Shown: positions 48,823-61,700 of the stretch, piece by piece
How positions within the stretch are numbered: position 1 is the first letter of the stretch
Layout of the letters: each line of letters starts with the position of its first letter
Source: Paramecium tetraurelia
Taxonomy: Eukaryota; Ciliophora; Oligohymenophorea; Peniculida; Parameciidae
DNA length: 64,000 bases
Assembly: GCF_000165425.1 (NCBI RefSeq)
Contig: NW_001799628.1
Location: forward strand, 124,001-188,000
Reading direction: 5' to 3'
The notes under the pieces: generated by a model
What the model was told of the DNA's origin: nothing
Seen by the model: the letters and a program-made list of their open reading frames with translations, nothing else
The model's database searches: none
Program-made: the position numbers and the translations under genes

Positions 48823-50589
48823 ATGTAACAGGACCAGAACCAAGGAATGGATCATCAGGTTGCTGATAAGGAAATGACTGTTTAGGAATAGTTATTAGAG
48901 CAATAGAAGAAATTTAGAAACTTAGAATCAGACAGAAAAGCTTATGCAGAAGAAACTGTTGCGAACATTAAAAAACAAAGAGGAATTATAGATAAACTAA
49001 AGAATGAAAATTACATTCTGAAGGACTTAATAGCAAAGATGAACTCCTAAAAATTATAACTTAATCAGACTACCTATTCTAAAGGACCTAATATTGACAC
49101 TATAATTGATGATTTGAAAGTTGCTATTAATGAAGAGAAGAAAGTGCAGGAAGAAATTGATACTCATGTGGCTGATTTTCAAAAGAAAATTATAGAAAAA
49201 AGACACGCTTTAGGTGGATACAATGCAGGGGCTGAAAATGAAAGTGCACTGCAAAAACAAATTAAAATTTTGGAAAATAGATTAGACAAAACAAATCAAA
49301 AATTTAATGAAGCCATAGCCATCAATAAATAATTAAGATAATAAATAGATAGTCTACGCAGAGAAAGAGTTATTTTTGATAATCTCTATAAAAAATTGGA
49401 GAAGGAATTGCATGAAAAAAGAAAAGTATATCTACTACATTATTATGATAGGAAATGGCTGATATTATAGAAACTGCTAATACTGCTTATGAGGAGAGAG
49501 ACAAGGCAAATGATTTAATTTAAAGTTTAAAATAATAGGCAAAGAGAGAATCTGCTGATTTCGAAAAAGATCTCAGAGAATTGAGTTAGATCATGGAAAA
49601 AAATAAGAAAACACTCGATTATATGAAATTAACAGAGAAGAACAGAGAAATGGATGCATAGGAAGTAGTCGATCCTGATAAATTCACTAAACCTAAAACA
49701 AACAAACTAACTAGAGATAAGACAGTCAATTAAACTATTGTTGAATAAATTATGAAATATGAGGAAGACTTTGCTAAGATCTAAGCAGCCACATAAATTA
49801 AAGTATTTGATGAGCTCATCAAAATCTTTATTTAGAATGAAGAAAAAGTAAAATATATATTTACATCCACAATAGAATTTTTAGATGTTTAAATATGTTA
49901 ATGAGTTAAGCAATGAAATTGAAGATCTAGAAAAACAAATAGGAGAACTAAAGGATGAGGCATCCTTATATGAAGGTCAAGGTTCTAATGTGGATGTTTA
50001 AAGAAAAAGACATCTCAAAGATTTAGAGGAGAAACTATCAAGATCAGAATAGAAATCTGAATAATACGAATTCAAATATAATGAATCTATAAAACTCATA
50101 AGTAGTTTAACAGTAAATCAAGCATTTCTATTTTTTAGAATTGGATTGAAACCCTATTCAATACAGTTGAATGCGATAAATAAATGGCAACAGAGATAGC
50201 TGGATCTCATGGGGTTACTGATACCAACATGATGATTTATTTGGGACTGATAGAAAACAAAACGAATAAATTATTACAATACTATTAATAAATTCATTAG
50301 AAAATATCAGAAAATCAAATAAATTCATTGCAACAGTTAGCCTAAATGAATGAGAAGAACCTTTAAAATAAGAATAGGGCAGAATTGCCACAATTTGGTA
50401 ATGCAATAATGTTATTTTAGATGAGCATGAGGATGATGACATTGAAGGTGATAAAATATTGTCAGTGGAGGAATTCAAGAAAAAAGCTCTCGAAAAACTT
50501 GAAGTATTTATTTGGCTTTTATTTAGAAATAATAAAATTAAACTAAAAATAAAAGGGCTGGACCTAATAAATTAAGAAAAAATAAATGA
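48823..50589 (+). CDS. ODAD1: outer dynein arm docking complex subunit ODAD1/CCDC63-like
   Basis: From ATG 48823 (MQQDQNQGMDHQVADKEM) to TGA 50587-50589; introns of 26, 28, 26, 23 and 23 nt leave exactly 547 codons. The protein is coiled coil along most of its length, with the family's diagnostic segments: LRRERVIFDNLYKKLEKEL, EMADIIETANTAYEERDKA, and NFQMFKYVNELSNEIEDLEK, the last at the site where ODA1/CCDC114/CCDC63 proteins read F-x-x-(F/Y)-N-Y-V-N-E-L. The C-terminus is acidic (DEHEDDDIEGDK) then basic. It anchors outer dynein arms to axonemal doublets. Length fits the family. Confidence 0.85.
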
Positions 50590-50614
50590 TAAGCATTTAT
50601 TTATATAAACATAA

Positions 50615-51151
50615 TCATTTCGACTCTATTTTTATTTTGATATTTGGTTTTGGGGGTGGCTTTACTAGAGGAATTACTCTTGGTCTAATGCAATTTTCAA
50701 TGAATTCATCTTTTTAGTATTGAAAAGGAGGATGCATGGTTACAATGTGATCTTTATCTGGCTTCAAATCAACATAATGCATGTATGGATAGATTTTACA
50801 CTTCTGATTGAAGTCTCGGAAATACTAATTTAATCTTTCAACGCAATCAGGATGTATTTAATTGGATTACAGGCTGAGTTAAAACATGAAATCCTAATGA
50901 GTCCATTCTGTATAATCACTTTTGAGACTTGATTACATGGTATCTGGCTAGATATTTTCAATAATCTTCAATGATTCCAGCAATGAAGCTTGAGCTCTCA
51001 AATCTGGAACGTACCTAATGGGAATGGCAGCAGGTTTTTTTTTAACGATTGAATTGCTTTCAGGCTATTTAGTTTTAATCACTTCTTGGATTTTTGGTTT
51101 CTTTTTGATAGGTTCTAAGTAGATGTCATCATTCTCAACCAGCGATTGCAT
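50615..51151 (-). CDS. hypothetical protein, 178 residues
   Basis: A single exon of 179 codons from ATG 51151 (MQSLVENDDIYLEPIKKKPK) to TGA 50617-50615. A basic N-terminal segment is followed by helices (DLRAQASLLESLKIIENIQP) and a segment KCKIYPYMHYVDLKPDKDHI with a Pro/Lys-rich end. The stop lies 25 bp from the convergent ODAD1 stop. No family recognised, but composition and lack of stops are convincing for a gene. Confidence 0.75.
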
Positions 51152-51691
51152 TTTAATAATTTTCCAAATAATGAAAAAAAAAATATAGTTAACTCAAAAA
51201 ACTCAAGTATCAGATTAGATGATTTTACCACCCTTGATCATAGAGGCTCGCTCTGTTAGTTTGAAGAAACATGAAATGAATCTGAAATAGGAAAACATTT
51301 TTACTAATGTTTTTAGTTCAAATCGAGGTTAGCACATACTAAATTTATAAAGGAAAAAAAAAATGCTCTAAAATTAGTTACAAATTGTAATTGAAATATA
51401 ACATATCAAAGGTGAACAAATCTCATTTTACAAGTGATTAACTGTCAGAAATTTATTATTTCAGAAGCAAACTTAACAAATAGTTTAAGATAGATTGATA
51501 TATTTTTATATGTATTTTATAACTGAGTTTATTGATATCATTAAAATAGTAGAAGTCACAAAAACTTGTTTATCTGCAGAATAAGCAATATGACATACAT
51601 ATTTCCAATCTAAATTTAATAATAATATTAAAAGTGGTCTATTATATATTATTTCATCGTTAAATGTGTAAATTATAAATAAATATTACAA
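51152..51691. other. spacer with one doubtful small ORF
   Basis: Lies between a minus-strand start and the plus-strand four-TM gene. A 72-codon plus-strand frame (ATG 51219 to TGA 51437; MILPPLIIEARSVSLKKHEM) is open and has reasonable composition but is too short to trust. The remainder is A/T runs. Both promoters must lie here. Confidence 0.35.
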
Positions 51692-52226
51692 ATGCAAGAA
51701 ATAGAGGCAAAAAAGCAATTAAAAGCAAGTGAAGGGGCACATTTTTTTTACACTCTAATATTCTTATCGGCTTCAGGAATTATTGAGACTTAGTTTATTG
51801 AATAAAAATGCAATTAGAATCTTCAGTTATTTGTACATTTGGTTTTCTATGGATTAATCATCTGGGGAACTTACATACTTATTACTTTAATTCCAAGGTA
51901 GAATATTTAGATGAACATAGATATAAAAATGCTGCGATTAATCTTTTTTTTAATTTCTTGGATATTTGTTTTGGCATCTACATCATTTTACTATTGATTT
52001 ATGGAGGAAGAATGTATTAGTCACCAAGCGATTGTTAAACTGAAGCTCCAGCATTATTTTTCTTCTTAGAAACCTTTTTGCTTGTATTTTGTTTTAGGAA
52101 ATTTATTAGGTTAACGGTATCATTTTTGCAATTTTGTTCTTGGCATTCATTTCGTATGTTCTTAAGAGATTTTCGAAATCTTAATAAGTGTATGATGATA
52201 ATAAAGAAGAATTTTACGATGCTTGA
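51692..52226 (+). CDS. four-pass membrane protein, 161 residues
   Basis: From ATG 51692 to TGA 52224-52226 with introns of 23 and 26 nt; exactly 162 codons. After a charged N-terminus (MQEIEAKKQLKASEGAHFF) there are four hydrophobic segments: YTLIFLSASGIIE, LFVHLVFYGLIIWGTYILIT, NLFFNFLDICFGIYIILLLI and a C-terminal pair including VNGIIFAILFLAFISYVL. The short acidic C-terminus (VYDDNKEEFYDA) is probably cytosolic. The layout is tetraspan-like, but no family motif is recognised. It sits 19 bp upstream of the GAF gene on the same strand. Confidence 0.75.
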
Positions 52227-52245
52227 TATTATTTTTATTATATAA

Positions 52246-53935
52246 ATGAATAATACAATTTAAAGTATAAGAAGACCTGTAACCTCTTAAAATTATAGAT
52301 CGAGTGACAAGTTGGAAAAACAAAATAATGAAAAACTGCCCAATTTAAGTGAGGTTATGAGTCTAAAATTGAAATAACAGAGCGAGAAGGATTTATAGGA
52401 GCTTATAATAAATTTAGTGAAAAAGGTTCAACAATAGAATTCTGCATTAGCATTAAAAGAAAAATAGATTTTGCAATATGAATTCATGATTAAGTCACTT
52501 TAGATAGCAATAGACAAACGAGATTGCATAATCAGTGCATTAAGAGTCGAAAAATAGTAAATTGTTGAAGTAGTGAATCCACTCAAAAATGTTGTTAAAT
52601 CAGATGAGTCTTCAAGGTAGTAGAGTTTCAGAGGCAAAAAGTCATTAAGAACCAGAACCAAGGACACTAATTTTGATGAAAATCTCAGTGCTATTCTTGA
52701 TTCAGATTATGGTACTTTGTATTCTCTAGATTTAAAGCTTTGTTAAGCTAATATGTCAAATGTTATGAAGAACTCAGTCATTTGAGTTAAATAAAGACTC
52801 TAGTTTCTAATGAGGAGTAGTTTCTTGCAAATATACAAAAAATGGAACTCAGTAATATTGTGAATATATTTGATGCAATTCAGTTAGTATTGCATGAACA
52901 CAAATTGTTATTTAAAAATGTGATTAAGTAAAATAAACTATTTCAAGCTTGTTTAGAAATGCATGAAGTATTTGTATAGAATAAACTAGCAAATTCCATT
53001 AAATGATCAATTAGAAAACTTATAGGACCTATTAAAAGATTGTCTGAATTGTGATAGAGTTTAAGTTTATGTATTGGACAATGAATAATAAGAATTGTGG
53101 GCTAAGTTGAAGGATAGAGTGTAAAGAATCCAAGTAGGTGAGGATATAATAGGAGCATGTTTTAGGAGAAAGGAATTATTAATGTGCATAACGCTTATAA
53201 TGATCCTAGATTCAAAAAAGACAATGAAAAAGGGTACAAAACAAACACCATTCTATTATGTCCTATTTTAGACAAGTAATAGAATTCTATCGGAGTTATT
53301 ATGGCTGTTAATAAAATAAATGGACACTTTAATAATGATGACCAACTCTATATAACAAAGACTTCAGAATCGACATCTATCTTATTGAGAAATCATCAAC
53401 AATCCAATGAATCAATCAGTATTTAGAATGCACTTAGAAATGTGATTTATGTATTGATCATTCTATGTTAGGCATAATTATAACTTATTTATATGAATGA
53501 TCTGGAAGCCATTCTTTTTGAGTCTGAAAACTTATTGAAGAATCTGTTTCATACTCAAAAAGGACTGATTTATGTTGTCAATAATAATAGGTTACTTAGA
53601 GTGAACGAAAAAAAGCTACTTGAGATTTCTCAATTGGGAGTAGGTATCATTGGAGAAGCTCATATTACCAAAGAATTCTTATGCATTTAGAATGCCTATA
53701 ACCACCAATCATTCAACAGTCTCAGTTTGTAAATAGATGATTGATATGTTTAGTTGATATACAAACTACTATGCCAATTTATTGCATTGAGATCTAAGGG
53801 AAAACTCATTGTCTTATTTTATAGGTTATTAATAATAAGGGGATTAGATCTTAGAAAGTCTGTTCATTTGATCAGGAATTATTAGAGATGTTTGGAAAAT
53901 TAATATTAAGCAAAATTGATTTTATATAAATATGA
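52246..53935 (+). CDS. tandem GAF-domain protein
   Basis: From ATG 52246 (MNNTIQSIRRPVTSQNYRSS) to TGA 53933-53935. An N-terminal coiled coil leads into two GAF domains. GAF 1 includes CDRVQVYVLDNEQQELWAKL, IINVHNAYNDPRFKKDNEKG, ILLCPILDKQQNSIGVIMAV. GAF 2 includes LLEISQLGVGIIGEAHITKE, NAYNHQSFNS and QVINNKGIRSQKVCSFDQEL. Introns of 26, 22, 30 and 29 nt are clear; a 32-nt candidate (53134-53165) keeps the frame but removes the GAF 1 motif VGEDIIGACF. No phosphodiesterase or cyclase domain follows. GAF domains often bind cyclic nucleotides; ligand unknown. About 516 residues if the 32-nt segment is an intron. Confidence 0.78.
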
Positions 53936-55431
53936 TTTCTTAAGTTTAGGATTTGTATTAACTTATTTACAACAAACTGGTAAATAAGGAATCTCTTGAG
54001 CCTTCCTTGCTCACAAGACTACATACATAGATCTTTTTGTAGAATGTGGAGAAAAATTTAGAATTGGAAGAGTTTTATTATGATATTCTTAGAAAGCACA
54101 TCGAAAATCATCATTCGATTTCACCTGAACAATTGGAAATTCTAGTTAACATAGTGTACTATCTTGGTGTTTTCATTAACTAATAGTCACTATTTACTAA
54201 GGCCTTCCAAATTATCAAGGAAAATTTAATTGACAATCAACCAATCATTTAGAATTCATTATATTTGCATATCCTTTAGGCTTGTGGCTCTTAAAATATA
54301 TGTTTGAAACCAGGTTATCAGTTTTTCAATATAGATATCAATAACACTTATTTCAAATCCCGATTCCTTACACCTTATCTTGATTCAATAACCTAAAGAA
54401 TACCAAAAGATAATATTATATAATTCATTAAGGATGAATAATAAAATATCAAATTACTTCATCCTTAATCAGAGGATTACATTATCTATGAATTAAAATT
54501 ATTCATTATCCAGCAATAACTCAAAACTGTAGACTTCAATTTAAATTCCCAAGAATTATTTAATTTATTTACTTTTCTTCGAATTGAAGATAAACACCAA
54601 TACAGCATCAAACAAAAGCTATCTAATATAGAAAGCAAAGATAATTAAATAAATCCCTTCTATTAATTGGCCATCATATATAAAACATTTCTTTCACAAT
54701 ATCTTAATTTAGATTTTGATCAATTTTTTGAAGTCTTCAAAAAGCATTTAAATAATATATAAACATTTTATTAAAATGAAAAGCATATGCTGATTGCATT
54801 AAATGAAACAATTGAAGAATATTTAATAAAAAACAATGGTTGTTTACAGAAATTGATCGAATCTTATGATGAAGATATTGGCTATTTTTCTTAATGTATG
54901 AGTCAATCGATCGATCACTTTGTGATTTTAATGATGGAAAAACTGTTTACATTAGTTTCCCCTTATAAATCCAATTTTAATTTATCCTTGTAAATTGCTA
55001 AGATTTCTAAGATGTCCTAGTATCACCATAAATAAGTGGATAAATTTAAACTAAAAGAATTAGAGAAATATTTAAGAATAGCCTAAACATCCCTTAAACC
55101 ATTATATTTACCTTAGCCTTAATTTATATCGTAGACTGCTGAACTAATCTCGGATATTCCATATTAATTAGTGCCATACTTGCCGAAAGAGAAGGATAAA
55201 CGATATCAATTATCTGCTTATGGATATGCTGAGGTCACATATAAGGAGAATTACACACTGGTGGTAACTACAAAACAATTGGTTTCTCTGTTTCATCTAA
55301 TAAACAATAATATTAAATAGGTTGATTAAAATAATTTGATTATATTCAAAAAAATAGGTTTAATAAATCCAGATGGAAACTTGAATTAGGATTGGAATCC
55401 AACTCATAAATGTTTGATATTATTTAATTGA
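53932..55431 (+). CDS. cullin-like protein, interrupted by an in-frame TGA
   Basis: ATG 53932 overlaps the GAF gene's TGA (ATGA). The intronless frame runs 499 residues to TGA 55429-55431. Cullin features occur in order: N-terminal helical repeats (DILRKHIENHHSISPEQLEI), FQNEKHM-like FYQNEKHMLIALNETIEEYL, a segment before DKFKLKELEKYL, and the cullin-homology block KRYQLSAYGYAEVTYKENYT then LVVTTKQLVSLFHLINNN. After the stop the same frame continues with cullin-like sequence (VLFDDERNLQITFLNLNCRF, then LGPTSVNDVIIQL) to 55720, the place of the neddylation domain. Cullins scaffold ubiquitin ligases. The protein is divergent; the family call is by motif order. Confidence 0.6.
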
Positions 55432-55714
55432 GAGTTTAACAATAGAATACTATTTTCATTTTCATTTCAAAAATGTTCTCTAGATTTAAATATTCAAATA
55501 GTTAAAAAATAATACGTTTTATTTGATGACGAGAGAAATCTATAAATTACATTTTTGAATCTGAACTGTAGGTTTCTTGGACCGACTTCAGTAAACGATG
55601 TAATTATTTAACTTAATTCTTATTTTTATTTCTTATTTTCTTACTTTCTCTTGATTGTTTAATAATTTAGATTATTATTATTTTTGTTTTCTTTACATGT
55701 AACCTAATGTTTAT

Positions 55715-58700
55715 ATGAATGAAATCAGGAAGGAGAAGGAGTGGCTAGCAAATTAAAGATAAGAAATTCTTCAGAAAAAAGAATAAAATAAATTGCCTAA
55801 TGGAGAATTCGAATTTAAACCACCGAAGACAATTGAAGATTAACTCGAGGAATTATAGGTAGTCTCCCAATTTATCATAGCAATAATGCTTAATGGGTCT
55901 TTATGATAAGAAAATCACAATTAAAGGATATAAGGGAACTTTCAAATTGGAACATTGGAAAATGATTGAATTACGTTAAAGAGGCAACTCTTCGATATAA
56001 TAAATAAGATTCATAGACACGAAGCTGGAAAAAGAAAATTTAATGATACTACCTTTGTGGTTTAGTTGGGTGAAGCCTCAGAATCTAGTTATTGAATTTT
56101 AACATAATGAATTAGATGATTAATGTGTTGAAGAATTCATTTTTTAAATTTTCGAAAGAAATATCAATTTATAAAAAGTAAAACATAGAAAAACTATTGA
56201 TTAGATGTTTTTAATAAGTAATCCTGGTGTTTATAAGGGGTTTCTGCTTAGAAAATTAAAACATTATTTGGTCAAAAAGTACGAGAACAACATGGACTAC
56301 TATTATTTGTTATTAAAAAACAAATCCAAATTATCATTTGCGATCATAAAAATATATCGGAATTGGCAAGTGCAAAAAATAAGGGAAGAAAGAGAACTAG
56401 CAATGAAGAAAATAGATCAAACATATTATTTTAGTTTTAATTTATCCAATTGTTTTACTCAAATTAATTGGAAAGGCTTTGAACATCTAATAAAATGCAC
56501 TTATAGCTTTGACAATTTAGAGCAAATATCATCTTTAGATATATCTGACAATTATCTAGGTACTTAAAGCAGTTTCAATAATGCATGCCAGAATTTAGCT
56601 ACAGCTAAAGGACTGGTAACATTGAAACTCAAAAACCAACCACTGTTTCACAACACTACAGCCATACAATAACTGATTGGAGACAGATATGATAGTCTGA
56701 GAATCAATCATTTAGATATATCAGATAATTCAGATATTTTTGAAAAGGCCTTTTAACTATTGGCTGATGACATATTTTTGGAATGTAAAACTATCAATCT
56801 AAACAACTCATTAACTGAGAATAATAGCACTCTCTATAAGTTGTCCATTTTGATCTAAGCCTTTGAAAGGTAGAATAATATATTTGAGGCTTAGGAAAAG
56901 TCTTAGAAGTCTAGTTTAGGTATGATATGATTCATTATTTAAGGAAAATATAAGTATAAAAGTAAATTGCAATCTTTAGACTTGTCAAAGGTTGAAAATT
57001 TTAATAGATATGATTAAATTGAGGTGTTATTGAAAACAGTGGTTTTTTCTGAATACAGTAATGTTAGGACACACAGTAAAAAATTCATTTTATGTAGCAA
57101 TATAAAATTTGGATGTGGGAAGAACTGAAATTTATTGTAAAGCTTTGAATTAATTTTAATCTGACTTCGTTTTGAGAAAATCCAAAATTCCTAAATATAA
57201 AGATTTCAAATTGAATTTAAAACATCTAGTTTTAATAGACACAGAACAAGAATACACAATGAAGACTGATGTTTTGAAGCAGTTCTTTTTGGATTACCTT
57301 TTCACAAAAGAGAAGTCACTTCTCCAAATTGAGAGTTTTAAATTTATTAAAAGTTTTACTAAGAAAAATAGGAAAGAAGCTTTCAAGTTAGCTGCAGCTT
57401 ATATATTGGAAGCTGTCCACAAGAATCCAAATCTATAATTTTCGATAAATGACTTGAAGTTTTTTTCGGCTTAATTGGAATTAGATTTGTAAACATTTAA
57501 ATGTTTGTTACTAATTCCAAATATAAAATTGAGGGTTTTTAAATATTTTAAAGACTCCATGAAAGTATTACTTTAAAAACATTCATATAGGGTGATGGCA
57601 ATATATATTTAAATGAACTTGGAGGATTTCTTTATTCTTAGCCCGAATCCTTTGTCCACAGTTTATAAATCTTAAAATTAGATACTATAACTGGAATATC
57701 TTTCGACGTAAGCAAATTGATCAAGCTCTTAATTTATTGTCCTAAACTCTAAATCAAAGAATTTCATTTTTATAAGATCAAACTCACCAAATCCAGCTTA
57801 TCAGCCAGAGAACTAGAGTTACACCTCTAAAATTCTGTTGATCCAAATAGAATCATTGGATTAAGAAGTTTGAAATTTGGTGATTTCTAAGAAGCAGGAG
57901 AGGAGGAGTTCTTTAAATACATAGTCTTCAGTAAGCTCATTAGATTGAAAGAATTGATATTAAAGAATATCGACTTTAATCAATTGATTCAAAATCTATA
58001 AGCATCAATAATACCAAAGAACATCAATCCCTTAGAAGAACTACAAATTTTAGAATTCGAGGATATCTATGTGTAATAGAAAGAATTGTGGAATTAGCTT
58101 TCTAAAATATTTATATTTTAAAACAAAAGGTTGGTTTCACTCACATATAACTCAATTAATGTTGATATAAATTTCAATTTAGGCATGACTTAATCAGCCG
58201 CATAATATATTTCTTAAGCCAAATCCTCTCAGGAGAAGGAAGACTTCCTTTTACCAATTACAGAATTAAAATTTATTGAATGTAATTTAAACAGTGATTT
58301 TTTATCCTATTTCTTTCCCATTGCTAAAATAGAAAAATTAGAGATTGTAAAATGCAAAAATGTCTAAACAGCTATGCTTAAAGTTAGAGAAAATTACATT
58401 GATGAAATTAATTAGTTTGCTTTAAAATAATTCACTTTGAAGAATTGTGAATTAACAGATATGAATTTATTTGAATGGATGGTCAATTATTTAATTTTGA
58501 ATATAGAAAGATAATAACTTGACACTTTAAATTTGATCCATTGTAATTTAAATGATGATATGATTATTATTATTTGCAAATAATTACAACAAATCACAAG
58601 CAAAATATTCCAATATAAAAGAATTTTCTCTTTGAGATAGATTAATTTTTCTCAAAATGATAAAATCAAAGAATTGTAATGGATCAATGTATTTTTATTA

Positions 58701-61700
58701 TTATCTTTCATAGTTATTTAATACTATTTTGAATTAAAATTAAACCATGCAATATGAATTAGTAGCCCAAGATTCACTTCGAAAAGATGAAGTCAATGTC
58801 TTAATCAATGAAAATTTATTGTTTGTTGATTAAACACTTCTGAATTTAAAATAAAAATTGTACTACAATCATAAAATTTTCAAACCCAACTTTCCAAAAT
58901 AACTCAAGAAATTAGAGATTGATTTAGGATTGATTAACCAATTTAAGAACTAGAATAATGAGTCCAATTTCCAATAATTAGAATTCAAAAGAAGCTTATA
59001 TTAAAGGATCATTACTGGGTTTATTATCTATCCTGAAAGTTAATTGAAAAAATTAAAACTGTCTAATGTAGATTTGGATCTATTTATGCTATGTTGTAAC
59101 AATAGCATTGAATTCTCTTAGAAGTATTTGGAATTATCTTTGACGAGTACACAGAAATAGCAATTTATCAATATCGAATAAATACATATACACTAAGTAA
59201 CGACATAAAGTAGAATAAGCATTGAATAATTCTTTAAGCTGTTTCTATTTAATCATTAAGTGAATTTGAAGAAATTATCTATTCATGGTTTTAGAGAATA
59301 ATTTTTATAGATTTTTCTCAATTTAAGTGAATGCAGAACCAACTATGTTCTAGAGGAGGTGTCCTTTGAGAATTGTGAAGATAAGTTAAACGAATCATAA
59401 ACTCAAAGGTTCATTGAATAATTAATTGTCGGGAAGGTATTTCCAATTAAGAAAATAACCATCCCCAAAGGAGTAATATTTGATTAAATAAAATAATTCG
59501 ATCTGAATCAAGCAAATGATTGTAAAATTGAAAAAATAAAACTGTCAATTGAGGATAAGGGCAGAAACCATATGTCAACTATATATAAGATTTTCTCCTT
59601 GTTATTTTGTTAATTGTCAAATTTAAAGAAGTTAGAAATCACAACTTAAATAGCAGATAGCATATTTCAGCATATTTATGAGGTTTGCAAGGCTGATAAG
59701 TTAAAACTTGAAAGCCTTATTATTAATGGATAATTAAGCGTTGACATGGAGTTTTTTCATTTTATTTTTAAATCTGTAGAAACCTTGACTCTCTTGAAAA
59801 TATAAAAAGTGATTTATTTAAAATAAAATGACGCCAATAACCTATTGTAACAAATATACAAAAAGCCTATATAAGGGAGTGTAATTGATCTTAACATAAT
59901 CGAACATGAAGACACTTACTTTTTATATTACAATTTAATTTTTAATGAGATGTTTGGATTCACTAATTTAGTTTTAAGAGATCCTCAAAGTTTTGCAAAT
60001 TTGCAATTAAGTTATTCCATATTTAAAATCAGATACTTAAAGTTGGATATGGGAATCAACTACAACTCAAATGTCCAATTAGATAATGATGCCTTGACTT
60101 TAATTTCGTCGAAGATGATTTACAGTGAAGATAGCATATTGGAAGAACTGGTTTTAATGAATTGTGATTTGAGAGTCCCTGCAATTAAAGCTATAGTCAG
60201 TCCTGCTGAAAAGTTAAGGGACAGAATCAGTTACTCTAGTAGATAAAAATCCTTTTATATGAGCATCAAAAGAATTTGCATTCTGTTTTCTTTTCACATC
60301 GGTCAAGAAGGGATGGACATACTGTTCAATAATCTAATTTATTTCGAATATGTCAATATTGAAAGAATTGAATTACAAGCAATAGAGTTGGATGACAAAA
60401 TCGTAATTGATATGATTAAACATGCGACAGATTGGTTACATTTTTAGAAGAGGAACCAAAGACAATTTGGTAAGATATTCCCGATTCGGTATTTGGATAT
60501 AGGAAAAAATGAATTATTCTAAGATAAAGCAGTGTGGTAGAAATTTCTAAGAACCTTTGTTTTCACTGATAAAACACCTTATTTAGAAATATTGAATCTA
60601 CATATGATGGCATTGAATGATTCAATAGCCACTCACATTGGTCATAATGCATAGAAATTTTTGAATTCAAAAGCACAACAATATCGTTTTCCCTTGAAAA
60701 GATTGAATTTCTCAAAAAATAACTTTTTAACAGAGATTGGATGGGAGAATATATTTAATAATTTTATCTTCCACCCAAAAGTCTATTTGATTGAATTGAA
60801 TTTGACTAGTACGTAATTAGATACAGATGAAAAATTAAATAAAATTTTATTGGCAGCATAAAAAAGAGCTTAATTATCAAAAAATAAGAAGCTGCCTTTG
60901 TATACATTCTTATGTTATAATGTAACATTAAAGGATTAAATTGCTGAATACATTTCCCCAAAGCCTAGTCAATATAAACCCCCTGATGATTTACCTATAA
61001 AAATAGATTATAAGGGATGCAGATTAGGTATCTTTGATGAAATCCCAATTCACTTGGGAGATCAAGTGGAAATTTTAAATTAATTAATATATAACAGGAA
61101 TGAATTGATAATCCCGAATCGATTAGACTTTTGTGAATGCTTCAAGTTTTCAAAGTTTCATTTAAATTTTATAGAACATTACTTAAAAATAATAAATCAA
61201 CTTCTAGGTGAAGACTAAAATTCAATTGAACTCACCTTGAATTTAGCCACTCTGAATAGCTTTTCTAATTTATTTAGATATACAACCGAGAAACCAGCCA
61301 AACCATTTCCATACTTTATGCTCTTTTAAAGAGAAGCCTACATTTTTTTAAGCAAATCCATAAATAAAATAAAGAACATCAACTTAATAAAAGCAGAATC
61401 ACAATCCTTAGAAGAATTACATTAATTTGATGTATTATAGATTTGGGAGAATATTAAATATTACAAATGCAATGTAGATTAGATTTTAATGGAATACACT
61501 TTGAATGATGATTTGGTTGAGAGGATGCTTTAAAAAGGTTACACTGAGAGAGATGTGATTTCCCTCTGTAGGTTGATCCCACCATCGAATGTTAGAATAC
61601 AAGGCACATTAAGCATTTAGGCAATAAAAGGGTTGTATTCGATCCTATATGACACGTATTACTTTCAATATTCAGTTATTGATTACAAATTCGATAATTT

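Noticed and set aside
55429-55431. Selenocysteine at the cullin TGA
   Set aside because: The position has no redox-type motif and no SECIS-like hairpin is apparent downstream; simple nonsense change or pseudogene decay is more likely.
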